Shown here one piece after another: positions 23,483-30,551 of a stretch of 30,706 nucleotides of DNA. Origin of the DNA: JAZFYD01 sp036443405. Lineage in GTDB: Bacteria; Planctomycetota; PLA2. The notes below the pieces were generated by a model. That model searched no databases. It saw only the letters and a list, made by a program, of their open reading frames with translations, and was not told where the DNA came from. Within the stretch, counting starts at the first letter, position 1. Each line of letters opens with the position of its first letter. The position numbers and the translations under genes are program-made. The stretch lies in NCBI GenBank assembly GCA_036443405.1, contig JAZFYD010000153.1, forward strand, positions 1 through 30,706, given 5' to 3'.

Positions 23483-24166
23483 GTGACCGATAAGAACCAA
23501 CTGGTCGAGACGGTGGAGCGATTGGAAAACTCGCTGACCGCGGAGATCGCTGCCGAGCGCCGCGCGGTGTGGGCCACGCGCCTGATCGCCGGCGCCTTCC
23601 TGGTCATCACCTGCGTCTTCGTCACCACCATCTACGTCCACTTCAAGGGCGAGTTCACGGAAGAGAAACTCGCGGAGAGCGTCGCGAGGGAATGGGAAGA
23701 AATGCGTCCGGCGGTCAGTTACGAGATCCGAACACTGTCCAAGAACGTTCTCCCCGTCTACGGCGCGGAGTTCCGCAAACAGCTTCCCGAGATGGCCCCC
23801 GAGGTCGGCCGTGTCTTGCGCAAGCAGACGCAGCGGTTCGCGGATGACATGCGCGAGGACGCGAGCGGCCGGGTCGAGGCGACGATGCAAAACGCGGCGA
23901 AGTACACCGCCGACGAGATGTACCGGTGCTACCCCGATCTCGGTCCCAAGGATCAGAAAGAGCTGATGCAACACCACAGAGATTTGCTTCGCAAATCCGT
24001 GGAGGACACGTTGATTCGCTTCAACGAGCGGTTCTCGTCACAGGCGGTTGAATTCCAAACGGCCGCGCTCAACGTACCGCCGTCGGATCTCAGCACGCGC
24101 GAACTCGTCAAGAAGTTCGCCGGCCTCTGGATCGAGTGGCTGGGCCTGGAGGTCAAGAAGCTATGA
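23483..24166 (+). CDS. Single-pass membrane protein of unknown function, first of a coupled pair
   Basis: 227 aa. A charged N-terminus with a possible coiled coil (LVETVERLENSLTAEIAAERRA), one membrane helix at ~32-52 (TRLIAGAFLVITCVFVTTIYV), then a long helical, Glu/Arg-rich outer domain. No known domain is recognised. The start is GTG at 23483, supported by AAGGA 7 bp upstream. The stop TGA overlaps the next gene's ATG (ATGA). The same topology and similar size in the next gene suggest paralogues that assemble together. Confidence 0.7.
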   Translation: MTDKNQLVETVERLENSLTAEIAAERRAVWATRLIAGAFLVITCVFVTTIYVHFKGEFTEEKLAESVAREWEEMRPAVSYEIRTLSKNVLPVYGAEFRKQLPEMAPEVGRVLRKQTQRFADDMREDASGRVEATMQNAAKYTADEMYRCYPDLGPKDQKELMQHHRDLLRKSVEDTLIRFNERFSSQAVEFQTAALNVPPSDLSTRELVKKFAGLWIEWLGLEVKKL

Positions 24167-24939
24167 CAACCGACGCCATGAACCCCGCGACCGTGACGAT
24201 GGACAGCGCCGACGAGCGCGTTCTTCAGGACCGTCTCGCCGATCTGGAGCAGCGCATCGAGGCTCGGGCGCAGGCCCGCCGCAAGCGGCAGATGTTGACC
24301 CTCGTTGTCGGTGGCTGCCTGGCGCTTTTCAGCTCGGTCATGCTCACCCGGCTCTCGATGCAGAGCCGCGAACTGACGACGGAAGCCCTCGTGCAGATGG
24401 CTCGCACCAACGTGGAGCCCGAGATTCCCGGCGCCCGCGCCACGATGGAGGCCCACCTCATCCAGCAGGCTCCCGACATCGTCCAGAACAGCATGCAGAG
24501 CGTGGTGGACACGCTGCCGAGCCTGCGCGTGCAGCTCACGAAGGGCTTTTCAAACCGCTTGGACCAGGTCAACGAGAAGTTCGAGAGCCGGGTGCGCACC
24601 GCGATGGCCGTCGCCATCTCCGAGAGCAAACTCGCTCTCGATCAGCGCTACCCGAACAGGAGCGACCGCGAGAAGCTGGACCTGCTCGGCGAGGAGATCG
24701 CGAAACAGCTCAAGCGGACGACCGACGACATCCTCGACTCGATGTACCCGGAGTACACGGCCGAGATGCGCCGCCTGACCGCGGACATCGAACGCCTCTA
24801 TGCGGCCGACCCGAGGACCCTGACCCAAAAAGACAGGATCAAGCGCGAACTCATCCAGACCATGGCGGTGCTCGCGCAGCGTGAGGGCAACGTGTTGGGC
24901 GAGGACATCCGCGCCGCGGCCGCGCCCTACGACGACTAG
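24163..24939 (+). CDS. Single-pass membrane protein of unknown function, second of a coupled pair
   Basis: 258 aa. N-terminal predicted coiled coil (ERVLQDRLADLEQRIEARAQ, ~24-43), membrane helix at ~45-63 (MLTLVVGGCLALFSSVMLT), then a long helical outer domain (PEIPGARATMEAHLIQQAPDIVQNSM...), resembling the first gene in layout. ATG at 24163, overlapping the previous stop by 4 nt, with GGAGG at 24148-24152. An in-frame ATG 9 codons upstream lies inside the previous gene and is unlikely. No catalytic motif. The transcript ends at the strong terminator 28 bp downstream. Confidence 0.7.
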   Translation: MTTDAMNPATVTMDSADERVLQDRLADLEQRIEARAQARRKRQMLTLVVGGCLALFSSVMLTRLSMQSRELTTEALVQMARTNVEPEIPGARATMEAHLIQQAPDIVQNSMQSVVDTLPSLRVQLTKGFSNRLDQVNEKFESRVRTAMAVAISESKLALDQRYPNRSDREKLDLLGEEIAKQLKRTTDDILDSMYPEYTAEMRRLTADIERLYAADPRTLTQKDRIKRELIQTMAVLAQREGNVLGEDIRAAAAPYDD

Positions 24940-24966
24940 CTTCGACACCAAGACCGAGAAACGAAC

Positions 24967-25005
24967 CGACCCCTTGAGCCGAACGCTCAGGGGGTCGTTT
25001 TTTTT
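24967..25005 (+). terminator. Intrinsic terminator of the membrane-protein pair
   Basis: A 12-bp stem (CGACCCCTTGAG with CTCAGGGGGTCG, one G-U pair, 7-nt loop) is followed directly by eight T residues (24998-25005). It is the strongest terminator in the window and lies 28 bp after the 24939 stop. Confidence 0.93.
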
Positions 25006-25070
25006 CATGAGCACCGACCCGGAAACGCGGAAGTCGCTGACGCCCGTAGCGCGAGCGGACCCGCCGCGTG

Positions 25071-25523
25071 TCACTCGCGCGGCTTCATGATGACGACGGA
25101 GCCGTTGCCCGGGCAGACCTCGGAATTGTCCGCGGTGTTCACCGCGACGAACACGAAGTCTCCTGCGATACGGTTGTTGTTCGTGAGGTTGAGTTGGAAC
25201 GGCTCGACGAGATTCTGTACGCCATCCACCGTGAAGCTGAACGCGGCGGCTTGCATCTTGCCGTCGGCGAGGGTCATCGGGCCGATGGTCCCCAGGTCCG
25301 GAATCGTGAGGGTGACCTGGTCGCCGCTGACGGCCACGGTCGCCGCCCCTCCCTCGACCTTTACCCGCTCCCCGCCGCAGTTCCGGTCCGTGTCGGCTAT
25401 GTACGAGCCCGCATCGAGAGTCGCGTAGGGGTTCGGCCCCCCGCCGCCCGTGCCGACGCTGCATCCGGCGATGCAGAGGCCGATCATGGCGCTGGCGAAC
25501 GATCTGTTGCGAAGAGGGTGCAT
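25071..25523 (-). CDS. Small lipoprotein of unknown function
   Basis: 150 aa. Signal peptide with lipobox IAGC (Cys21) followed by a Gly-rich stretch (SVGTGGGGPNP), typical of an exported lipoprotein. The rest looks like a small beta-rich domain (SGDQVTLTIPDLG, FSFTVDGVQN, DFVFVAVNTADNSE) with two further cysteines (CGGERV, VCPGNG) that may form a disulphide. No family is recognised. ATG at 25523; the ribosome binding site is weak. It lies downstream of the selenoprotein candidate on the same strand, but the terminator at 25594-25625 separates them. Confidence 0.7.
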   Translation of the reverse strand: MHPLRNRSFASAMIGLCIAGCSVGTGGGGPNPYATLDAGSYIADTDRNCGGERVKVEGGAATVAVSGDQVTLTIPDLGTIGPMTLADGKMQAAAFSFTVDGVQNLVEPFQLNLTNNNRIAGDFVFVAVNTADNSEVCPGNGSVVIMKPRE

Positions 25524-25593
25524 GCTCGGCTCTCGCTGTTTGCGTGCGCATTTTCATGGACGCCGTTCTTAAGCGCAACAACGCCCCGTGACG

Positions 25594-25625
25594 AAAAAGC
25601 GCCCGAGGCCGAGAGCCCCGGGCGC
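25594..25625 (-). terminator. Intrinsic terminator of the selenoprotein candidate
   Basis: Read on the minus strand, GCGCCCG pairs with CGGGCGC, extended by three more pairs after one mismatch, and is followed by TTTTT (25598-25594). It lies 27 bp past the 25652 stop codon, which marks the end of this transcription unit. Confidence 0.8.
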
Positions 25626-25651
25626 CTAGTAATCAATCGTGGAAAAGCGGT

Positions 25652-26506
25652 CTAGCTCTCGTTGCAATCCTCGGCCTTGGCGCTCTTGTCCGCCTTGGCG
25701 TTCAGCGCGAACAGGGCGTCCTCCTTCGCGGTCAGCTTCGCGTTGGCCGCATCGAGTTTGGCCTGCATCGCGTCCCGCTGCTCGGTGAGCCTCGCGCGAC
25801 GTTTCTCGCTCGCCTCCCGCTCGATCTTGTCTTCGATCTTCGCGATCTTCGTCGCGTCGGGCGCAAGCTTGCGGCGCGCCTTCTGGATCACGCGCATCTT
25901 CTTGTATGTCGTCGCGACGCAGTTCTTGTAGTCGAGCTTCATCGTCGCGCACATCGCGGCGAAAACGGCCCGCGGCTTGACCTTCGTGCCCTTGAAGTGG
26001 ATCGCCTTCGCGAACTTGTAGTCGGGGCGCAGGAAGATCAGCGAATTGTCGCGACCGAGGTGATCCCTCAGCACGCGATCCCTCTTGGCGTCTTCGAGGT
26101 CCATGCGCACGGCGTCGAAGAGACGCGCGCCCACGGCGACCTTGTCGTCATAGAACGCGACCGACGTCTCGATGGAGAAGCTCGCTTTCGCGTCGACCTC
26201 CTCGTTGTAGACGTAGACGAGCAGCGGCCTGTCGTTGCGGCCGATCTCTTCCGCCTCTTCCTCGGTCATGCCGGTCGTGACGTCCTGCGACAGCTTGGTC
26301 GCGTCACTCCACTTGACCTGGAACTGGGGAAGGTTGATGACGCTGGACGTCGGCCGGCCACCTGACCGTCCAATCCCACCACCACCTATGGGTGTGCTGC
26401 CACCGGCAGCACCTGCGGCGCCAGCGCCTCAGCACTGGGCTTGCGCGGGACGCGCGACGACAAGCGTCAGCGCCATCGCGGCGACAAATCCGATCGTACG
26501 AATCAT
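25652..26506 (-). CDS. Candidate exported selenoprotein: signal peptide, Cys-Sec pair, thioredoxin-like domain, coiled coil
   Basis: Read with the TGA at 26431-26429 as selenocysteine, the frame gives 284 aa. The ATG at 26506 has GGAG 6 bp upstream. The signal peptide is MIRTIGFVAAMALTLVVA with a cleavage site at AQA|Q, so the mature protein would begin Gln-Cys-Sec-Gly (Cys25, Sec26). A Gly/Ala-rich linker follows (~27-48), then SVINLPQFQVKWSDATKLSQ and a thioredoxin-like segment (~82-175: RPLLVYVYNEE, DAVRMDLEDAKRD, SLIFLRPDYKF). That segment has no CxxC where the fold would carry one. The C-terminal ~75 residues are a Lys/Ala/Glu-rich coiled coil. The frame is stop-free on both sides of the TGA. 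A hairpin just downstream of the TGA fits a bacterial SECIS. Alternatives: a disrupted gene, or a 205-aa product from the ATG at 26269, which would lack the signal peptide and a ribosome binding site. The fold assignment is tentative. Confidence 0.7.
26394..26412 (-). promoter_or_regulatory. Candidate bacterial SECIS hairpin
   Basis: On the minus strand the mRNA reads GTGCTGCCGGTGGCAGCAC, a perfect 8-bp stem closed by a GGT loop. The loop's first G is the 25th base after the in-frame TGA. Bacterial SECIS elements lie within the coding region just downstream of the UGA and show a short apical loop with G among its first bases and a stable upper stem. All these criteria are met. The sequence also codes for the Gly/Ala-rich linker, where codon choice is free enough to accommodate a structure. 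Confidence 0.7.
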
Positions 26507-26718
26507 TCGTATCTCCAAAAGCCGAATTAGGGAGAGAGTCCGATAGAAGTCTAGCCCAGACCGCGCATGATGGGACACCGACTTTGATGCCCCGAATGGG
26601 GCTTTTGGCGGCTTTGGCAACGGCCCGACTCGGATCGAGGCACGGCCCCGCAAACTCTGGACAGTGACATCGACGCTCCCCTTCATTCGGGAGCGGGCCG
26701 GCGTCGATAGGTGGACAC

Positions 26719-27879
26719 GTGCGCTCTTTGATCTTTGTGGTCCTGATCTGCCAATTCCTCGCCTGCTCGGGGGGCGGAGGACCGGTGGTTTCGCTGCCCA
26801 CCGGGCCCATCCTCCGGGGGCCGCAAATCGCCCAGGCGCAGGAGAGTTCGATTGTCGTGGCCTGGCGTAGCGACGTGCCTGTGGTCGGCGCGATCACGTG
26901 CAGTTCCGGGTTGCGACTGGTCGACGATGCACCGTCCACCGAACATGTGTTCACGCTGACCGGACTCGACGCCGACACGCGGTACGACTACGCCCTGGAG
27001 CATGACGACGTGGTCGTCAGCGACGGTCACTGGCTCTGGACGGCGCCCAGGGACGGAAGCGGATCCGTCCGCTTCGCGGTGATCGGCGACTGCGGTGCCG
27101 ACTCGGATGCGCAGCGTGAGGTCGCGGCCGGCATGGTCCTATCGGATCCGGACCTCGTGCTCATCACCGGGGACATCGTCTATCCCCACGGGGAGGAAGA
27201 GAAGCTCGATTCGGCCTATTTCGTGCCGTACCGGGAACTGATCCAGTGCATCCCGTTTTATCCCGCGATCGGCAACCACGACGTCAGAACCGACAACGGG
27301 GATCCGATCCTCAACAGTGTCTACCTTCCGCGCAACCCGGTCGACGGATCGGAGCGGTGTTACAGCTTCGATCGCGGCCCCGTGCATTTCGTGGCATTGA
27401 ACTCGACGCAGGATTTGTCGCCGGGCACGCTGCAGGGCGATTGGCTCGCGGACGATCTCGCCGCGAACACGCAAGCCTGGACCGTCATCTATCTGCATTA
27501 CCCGCCCTACAGCTCCTCGGACCACGGAAGCGACCTGACGGTGCGCGCGGCACTCGTGCCGCTCTGTGACCGATACGGCGTGGACATCGTGTTTACCGGC
27601 CATGACCACGTCTACGAACGCACGCACCCCCTCGCGGACAGTGTCGTCGTGGATTCCGATCCGAACGGCGATTACGTGGATCCTGCCGGAACCGTGTTCG
27701 TCGTGACCGGGGGCGGTGGAAAGAGCCTCTATACAGCGGGTTGGAGCGAGTTCACCGCCGCGTCGGTGGCCGCCTACCACCACGTCGTGGTGGACATCGC
27801 CGACGACGTGCTCGAGCTGCAGGCGATCGACCGGCAGGGCGTTGTCCTGGACTCGATGACCCTCACGAAGGGGCCGTGA
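26719..27879 (+). CDS. Purple acid phosphatase-like metallophosphoesterase, probable lipoprotein
   Basis: 386 aa. N-terminal hydrophobic segment MRSLIFVVLICQFLAC followed by SGGGG: probably a lipoprotein attached at Cys16, although Phe at -3 is atypical. An Fn3-like PAP N-terminal domain (~35-110: SSIVVAWRSD, THEH-less loop, LTGLDADTRYDYAL) precedes the metallophosphoesterase domain. Its metal-binding motifs are GDCG (123-126), GDIVY (151-155), GNHD (185-188), LHYPPYSS (His260) and GHDHVYER (His295, His297). All five blocks are present, so it should be catalytic on phosphoesters outside the cytoplasm. The start is GTG at 26719 with AGGTGG just upstream. It is divergent from the selenoprotein candidate with 212 bp between. 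Possible role in phosphate scavenging, inferred only. Confidence 0.87.
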   Translation: MRSLIFVVLICQFLACSGGGGPVVSLPTGPILRGPQIAQAQESSIVVAWRSDVPVVGAITCSSGLRLVDDAPSTEHVFTLTGLDADTRYDYALEHDDVVVSDGHWLWTAPRDGSGSVRFAVIGDCGADSDAQREVAAGMVLSDPDLVLITGDIVYPHGEEEKLDSAYFVPYRELIQCIPFYPAIGNHDVRTDNGDPILNSVYLPRNPVDGSERCYSFDRGPVHFVALNSTQDLSPGTLQGDWLADDLAANTQAWTVIYLHYPPYSSSDHGSDLTVRAALVPLCDRYGVDIVFTGHDHVYERTHPLADSVVVDSDPNGDYVDPAGTVFVVTGGGGKSLYTAGWSEFTAASVAAYHHVVVDIADDVLELQAIDRQGVVLDSMTLTKGP

Positions 27880-27989
27880 CCCGCCCCACTTCGGACCCGT
27901 CGCCCGACTACGGACACCCGTGTCGACTTGAGACAGACCCTGCACATCTTGCACTTGCGCGTCGCGGAAGTCCGTAAGATGCGCCGTCG

Positions 27990-29264
27990 ATGGAGGCAAA
28001 AGTGGGGTTGGCCTCGATGGTCTTGTTCGCCGTAGCTGCGTGCAGCGATGGCGTGGCCCAACCGCGGCCGAGCCTGCAGACAGCCTTCGCCCACGCCGAT
28101 GAGGTCATTCGCCTCGACATCGAGATCGCGCCGGACGATGCCGCGCTCATGCTGGTCGACCTCGAGGTGGAGGCCCAGCGAAAGCGAATCGATCGGGACT
28201 TCGAGTACTTCGAGTGCACCGTCCGCTTCCAGAACTCGACGTACGAGCACGTCGGGATCCGCCTGAAGGGCGGCACGTCTCTGCTCCGGCCCCATGAAGA
28301 CGGACGGACCAAGCTTCACTACAAGCTCGACTTCGACAAGTTCGAGGACGAGTACCCCGACACGAAGAACCGCACTTTTCTGGGCCAGGACAAAGTGAAC
28401 CTCGCGAATTCGTTTCGGGATCCGACGATGTTGCGCGAGCTCCTGACGTCCGAGCTCATGCTCGAATTCGGTGCGCATGCGCCCCGTGTGCGTCCGTGCG
28501 CACTCTATTTCAACGGAGTCTTCCGCGGGCTCTACATGATCATCGAGCAGATCGACGAGACGTTTCTGCGCGACCGGTTTGGGAACGACTCCGGCAACCT
28601 CTACAAGCCGGAACACCCCCATGCGGATCTGACGCGTTTCAAACAGAGGTTCATGGTCAAGAAGACCAACGAGGATGTCGCCGACTGGAGCGATGTGATC
28701 GAGTTCATCGCCAAGCTGAAAGACCCAGACGTCGACATCGCGACAATCTTCGACGTCGACAGTTTCCTTCCGTGGCTCGCGGTCTCCGTTGCGATCTGCA
28801 ACCTCAACAGTTACCTGGCATTGCCGCACAACTACTATCTGTACAACAACCCCGCCACCGGCCTCTTCCACTTCATCTCGTGGGACCACAACGCCAGCTT
28901 CGGGACCCACGCCACACTCGGATACGACGCTTCGAACATTCACACCTACCCCATCGATGTTCCGTCCATACCTGGAACGCCACTGGTCGAGCGCGTGCTG
29001 GCGGTGCCGGAATATCGGAAGCGTTACGAGGATCTCGTGGACCAGCTTGCGCACCATCCGATGGGGTCGGATCGCGTGGCTCCGCTGCATGCGGACATGC
29101 GCCCGTGGGCCCTGATGGAGCGATACCCGTTCACGCTCATGTACGACGCCTCCGATTTCGATCGAAGTGTTGATGAGGCCGTCGACGTTCCCGGCGCGAG
29201 TGCGCTGACACCCGGACTGCTCGACTTCATCGAGAAACGCCGCGCGTTCTTGATGGACCGCTAG
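27990..29264 (+). CDS. CotH kinase family lipoprotein
   Basis: 424 aa. Signal peptide with lipobox VAAC (Cys18). Then the CotH domain: VGIRLKGGTS, KVNLANSFRDPTMLRELLT (~133-150), NGVFRGLYMIIEQID (175-189, with Glu186 and Asp189), LPHNYYLYNN and the catalytic-type SWDHNASFG (Asp299, Asn301). CotH of B. subtilis is an atypical protein kinase acting on spore-coat proteins; homologues are widespread in non-spore-formers, often exported and of unknown substrate. The ATG at 27990 has no convincing ribosome binding site. It follows the phosphatase gene by 110 bp on the same strand: a kinase-like and a phosphatase-like lipoprotein side by side. Its stop TAG lies within the start of a dispersed repeat. 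Confidence 0.87.
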   Translation: MEAKVGLASMVLFAVAACSDGVAQPRPSLQTAFAHADEVIRLDIEIAPDDAALMLVDLEVEAQRKRIDRDFEYFECTVRFQNSTYEHVGIRLKGGTSLLRPHEDGRTKLHYKLDFDKFEDEYPDTKNRTFLGQDKVNLANSFRDPTMLRELLTSELMLEFGAHAPRVRPCALYFNGVFRGLYMIIEQIDETFLRDRFGNDSGNLYKPEHPHADLTRFKQRFMVKKTNEDVADWSDVIEFIAKLKDPDVDIATIFDVDSFLPWLAVSVAICNLNSYLALPHNYYLYNNPATGLFHFISWDHNASFGTHATLGYDASNIHTYPIDVPSIPGTPLVERVLAVPEYRKRYEDLVDQLAHHPMGSDRVAPLHADMRPWALMERYPFTLMYDASDFDRSVDEAVDVPGASALTPGLLDFIEKRRAFLMDR

Positions 29265-29293
29265 CCCGGATTGTTCACAAGACGAGCGTTCTG
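29262..29293. repeat. Direct repeat copy 1 (tagcccgga...gcgttctg)
   Basis: 32 bp matching the copy at 29561-29592 at 30 positions. Both continue, after a short variable stretch, into AGCTCTTTGC (29311-29320 and 29601-29610). The copy begins at the CotH gene's stop codon. Confidence 0.85.
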
Positions 29294-29334
29294 AACGACC
29301 CAGCCCGCCGAGCTCTTTGCTGGTTCGTTTTTGG

Positions 29335-29541
29335 AACCACAGAGACACTGAGGCACGGAGGCCGGCAGAGGAGCCGAAACGTCGGCCGGACGCCGGGCAC
29401 CTCTTTTCCATTCGAGAGTCTCCGCGGGTCAGCGGGGACGTGGCCGGGAGTTCGCCACGTTCGAATGAAACAGGAGTTCAGCGAACTGGAGTCGACACGA
29501 ACCGCGCTGCAACGTCTCCGTGTCTCCGTGCCTCTGTGGTT
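29335..29541. repeat. Dispersed inverted-repeat element ('AACCACAGAG' type)
   Basis: AACCACAGAGACACTGAGGC... (29335-29360) and the inverse at 29516-29541 (...CCTCTGTGGTT) match at 23 of 26 positions. The interior is unrelated sequence of about 155 bp with no transposase. Arms like these recur in many bacterial genomes; I recognise the pattern but have not searched. A decayed copy is at 6851-6941. Confidence 0.75.
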
Positions 29542-29560
29542 TTCTTCCCGCCTAATCCCC

Positions 29561-29592
29561 TAGCCCGGACTATTCACAAGACGAGCGTTCTG
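29561..29592. repeat. Direct repeat copy 2 (tagcccgga...gcgttctg)
   Basis: The second 32-bp copy, with two mismatches to the one at 29262-29293. The two copies bracket the inverted-repeat element at 29335-29541. They could reflect a duplicated target or an array of two different repeat families inserted near each other. Confidence 0.85.
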
Positions 29593-29688
29593 GACCGCAC
29601 AGCTCTTTGCCTCTCGGCACTCGGCCCGCGATCGGGCCTCCGCCGCTCCGTGACGCCACCTCCCGCTAGACTGCGCGGAGAGACAACC

Positions 29689-30258
29689 ATGAGCATCGAA
29701 GACAACCGCTACGTCATCCGCCGCAAGGTGCTGACCATCTTTGGCCAGAAGTTCCACGTCTATGACGGCCACGGCAAGCTGTTGGGCTACTCCCAGCAAA
29801 AGGCGTTCAAGCTCAAAGAGGACATCCGCTTCTACACCGACGAAACGATGGCCGAGGAGAAGCTGCTCATCATGGCTCGCCAGGTGATCGACTTCGCGGC
29901 GGCCTACGATGTCGTGAACGGGGAGACCAAGGAGAAGATCGGTGCCTGCCGGCGCAAAGGGTGGAAGTCGATCATGCGCGACAGCTGGGAGATTCTCGAC
30001 AACGAGGACCAACCGATCGCGAAGGTGCAGGAGGACTCCATGCTGATGGCCACGCTGCGGCGTTTTCTGAGTAACTGGATCCCGCAGCACTTTCAGATCA
30101 CCAACAACGCCGGCGCGCTCCAGGCCGACCTGCGCGTGCGGTTCAACCCGTTCGTCTACAAGATGGAAGTCGAAGTCGATCCAGAGGCGACCGTGGACCG
30201 CGCGCTCCTGTTGGCGGCGGGCATTCTCATCGCGGCGATCGAGGGTCGTCAGCGTTAG
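29689..30258 (+). CDS. LURP-one-related / scramblase-like (Tubby-fold) protein
   Basis: 189 aa. The pattern RYVIRRKVLTIFGQKFHVYDGHGKLLGYSQQKAFKLKEDIRFYTDE, followed by GACRRKGWKSIMRDSWEILDNEDQPIAKVQED, is typical of the LURP-one/YxjI family, which adopts the beta-barrel-plus-helix fold of Tubby C-terminal and phospholipid scramblase domains. The C-terminal ~20 residues (ALLLAAGILIAAIEG) form the hydrophobic helix expected in that fold. Biochemical function in bacteria is unknown; membrane-lipid binding is a guess from fold. The ATG at 29689 has GGAG 8 bp upstream; the open frame extends back to 29317 only through repeat sequence. It is followed by a small zinc-ribbon gene after 11 bp. Confidence 0.8.
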   Translation: MSIEDNRYVIRRKVLTIFGQKFHVYDGHGKLLGYSQQKAFKLKEDIRFYTDETMAEEKLLIMARQVIDFAAAYDVVNGETKEKIGACRRKGWKSIMRDSWEILDNEDQPIAKVQEDSMLMATLRRFLSNWIPQHFQITNNAGALQADLRVRFNPFVYKMEVEVDPEATVDRALLLAAGILIAAIEGRQR

Positions 30259-30269
30259 GTTTGCCCGCC

Positions 30270-30551
30270 ATGGACTCGCCGGAGGTCATCCGCGTCGATT
30301 GCGAACACTGCGGCGAGGTGTTTCAGGCGGCCGAATCGATGGCGGGCGGCATGACCAACTGCCCGCGCTGCAAGAAGGCCGCCACCGTGCCCGGCCTACG
30401 CGACCGCTGGTTCCGGTTCGTGCAGGCGGGCATGCTCGTCGCTGTCGTCGCCCTGACCCTCGCCGGCTGGCACAACGGCGGCTTGGCGGGCGCATTGGCT
30501 CTCGGCAGCCTCGGTGCTCTTGTGTGCGGCGTGATGTACGTCGCGATGTAG
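30270..30551 (+). CDS. Small zinc-ribbon membrane protein
   Basis: 93 aa. An N-terminal zinc ribbon CEHCGEVFQAAESMAGGMTNCPRCKK (two CxxC knuckles at ~11-14 and ~31-34) is followed by two hydrophobic helices (FVQAGMLVAVVALTLAGW and LAGALALGSLGALVCGVMYV). The ribbon resembles those at the N-terminus of many planctomycete membrane proteins. The ATG at 30270 is chosen over a TTG at 30261; neither has a good ribosome binding site. It is 11 bp downstream of the LURP-one gene and probably co-transcribed. No role can be assigned. The remaining bases to the window end (30552-30706) show nothing recognisable. Confidence 0.7.
   Translation: MDSPEVIRVDCEHCGEVFQAAESMAGGMTNCPRCKKAATVPGLRDRWFRFVQAGMLVAVVALTLAGWHNGGLAGALALGSLGALVCGVMYVAM

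Larger units (their letters stand above)
29265..29688. other. 424-bp repeat-filled intergenic region
   Basis: Between the CotH gene and the LURP-one-like gene the sequence is made of two direct-repeat copies that flank an inverted-repeat element. A long open frame from 29317 crosses it in frame with the downstream gene. Its translation (NHRDTEARR...LRASVVFF) is the familiar product of a dispersed repeat rather than a protein. GGAG at 29677-29680 serves the gene at 29689. No other gene is seen. Confidence 0.7.

Noticed and set aside
25652..26269. Independent 205-aa gene starting at the ATG at 26269
   Set aside because: The same frame continues upstream without a stop to the TGA and then into a signal peptide. 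No ribosome binding site precedes this ATG (it is preceded by a Thr/Gly-coding stretch), and the export signal would be lost.
26429..26506. Frameshift or simple nonsense pseudogene as explanation of the TGA
   Set aside because: No frame change is needed on either side of the TGA, and the downstream reading frame and terminator look intact. A plain nonsense mutation remains possible but does not explain the hairpin at SECIS distance.
29317..29688. Longer N-terminus for the LURP-one-like protein
   Set aside because: The extra 124 codons come from the dispersed repeat (NHRDTEARR...), while the ATG at 29689 has a good ribosome binding site and the family N-terminus.
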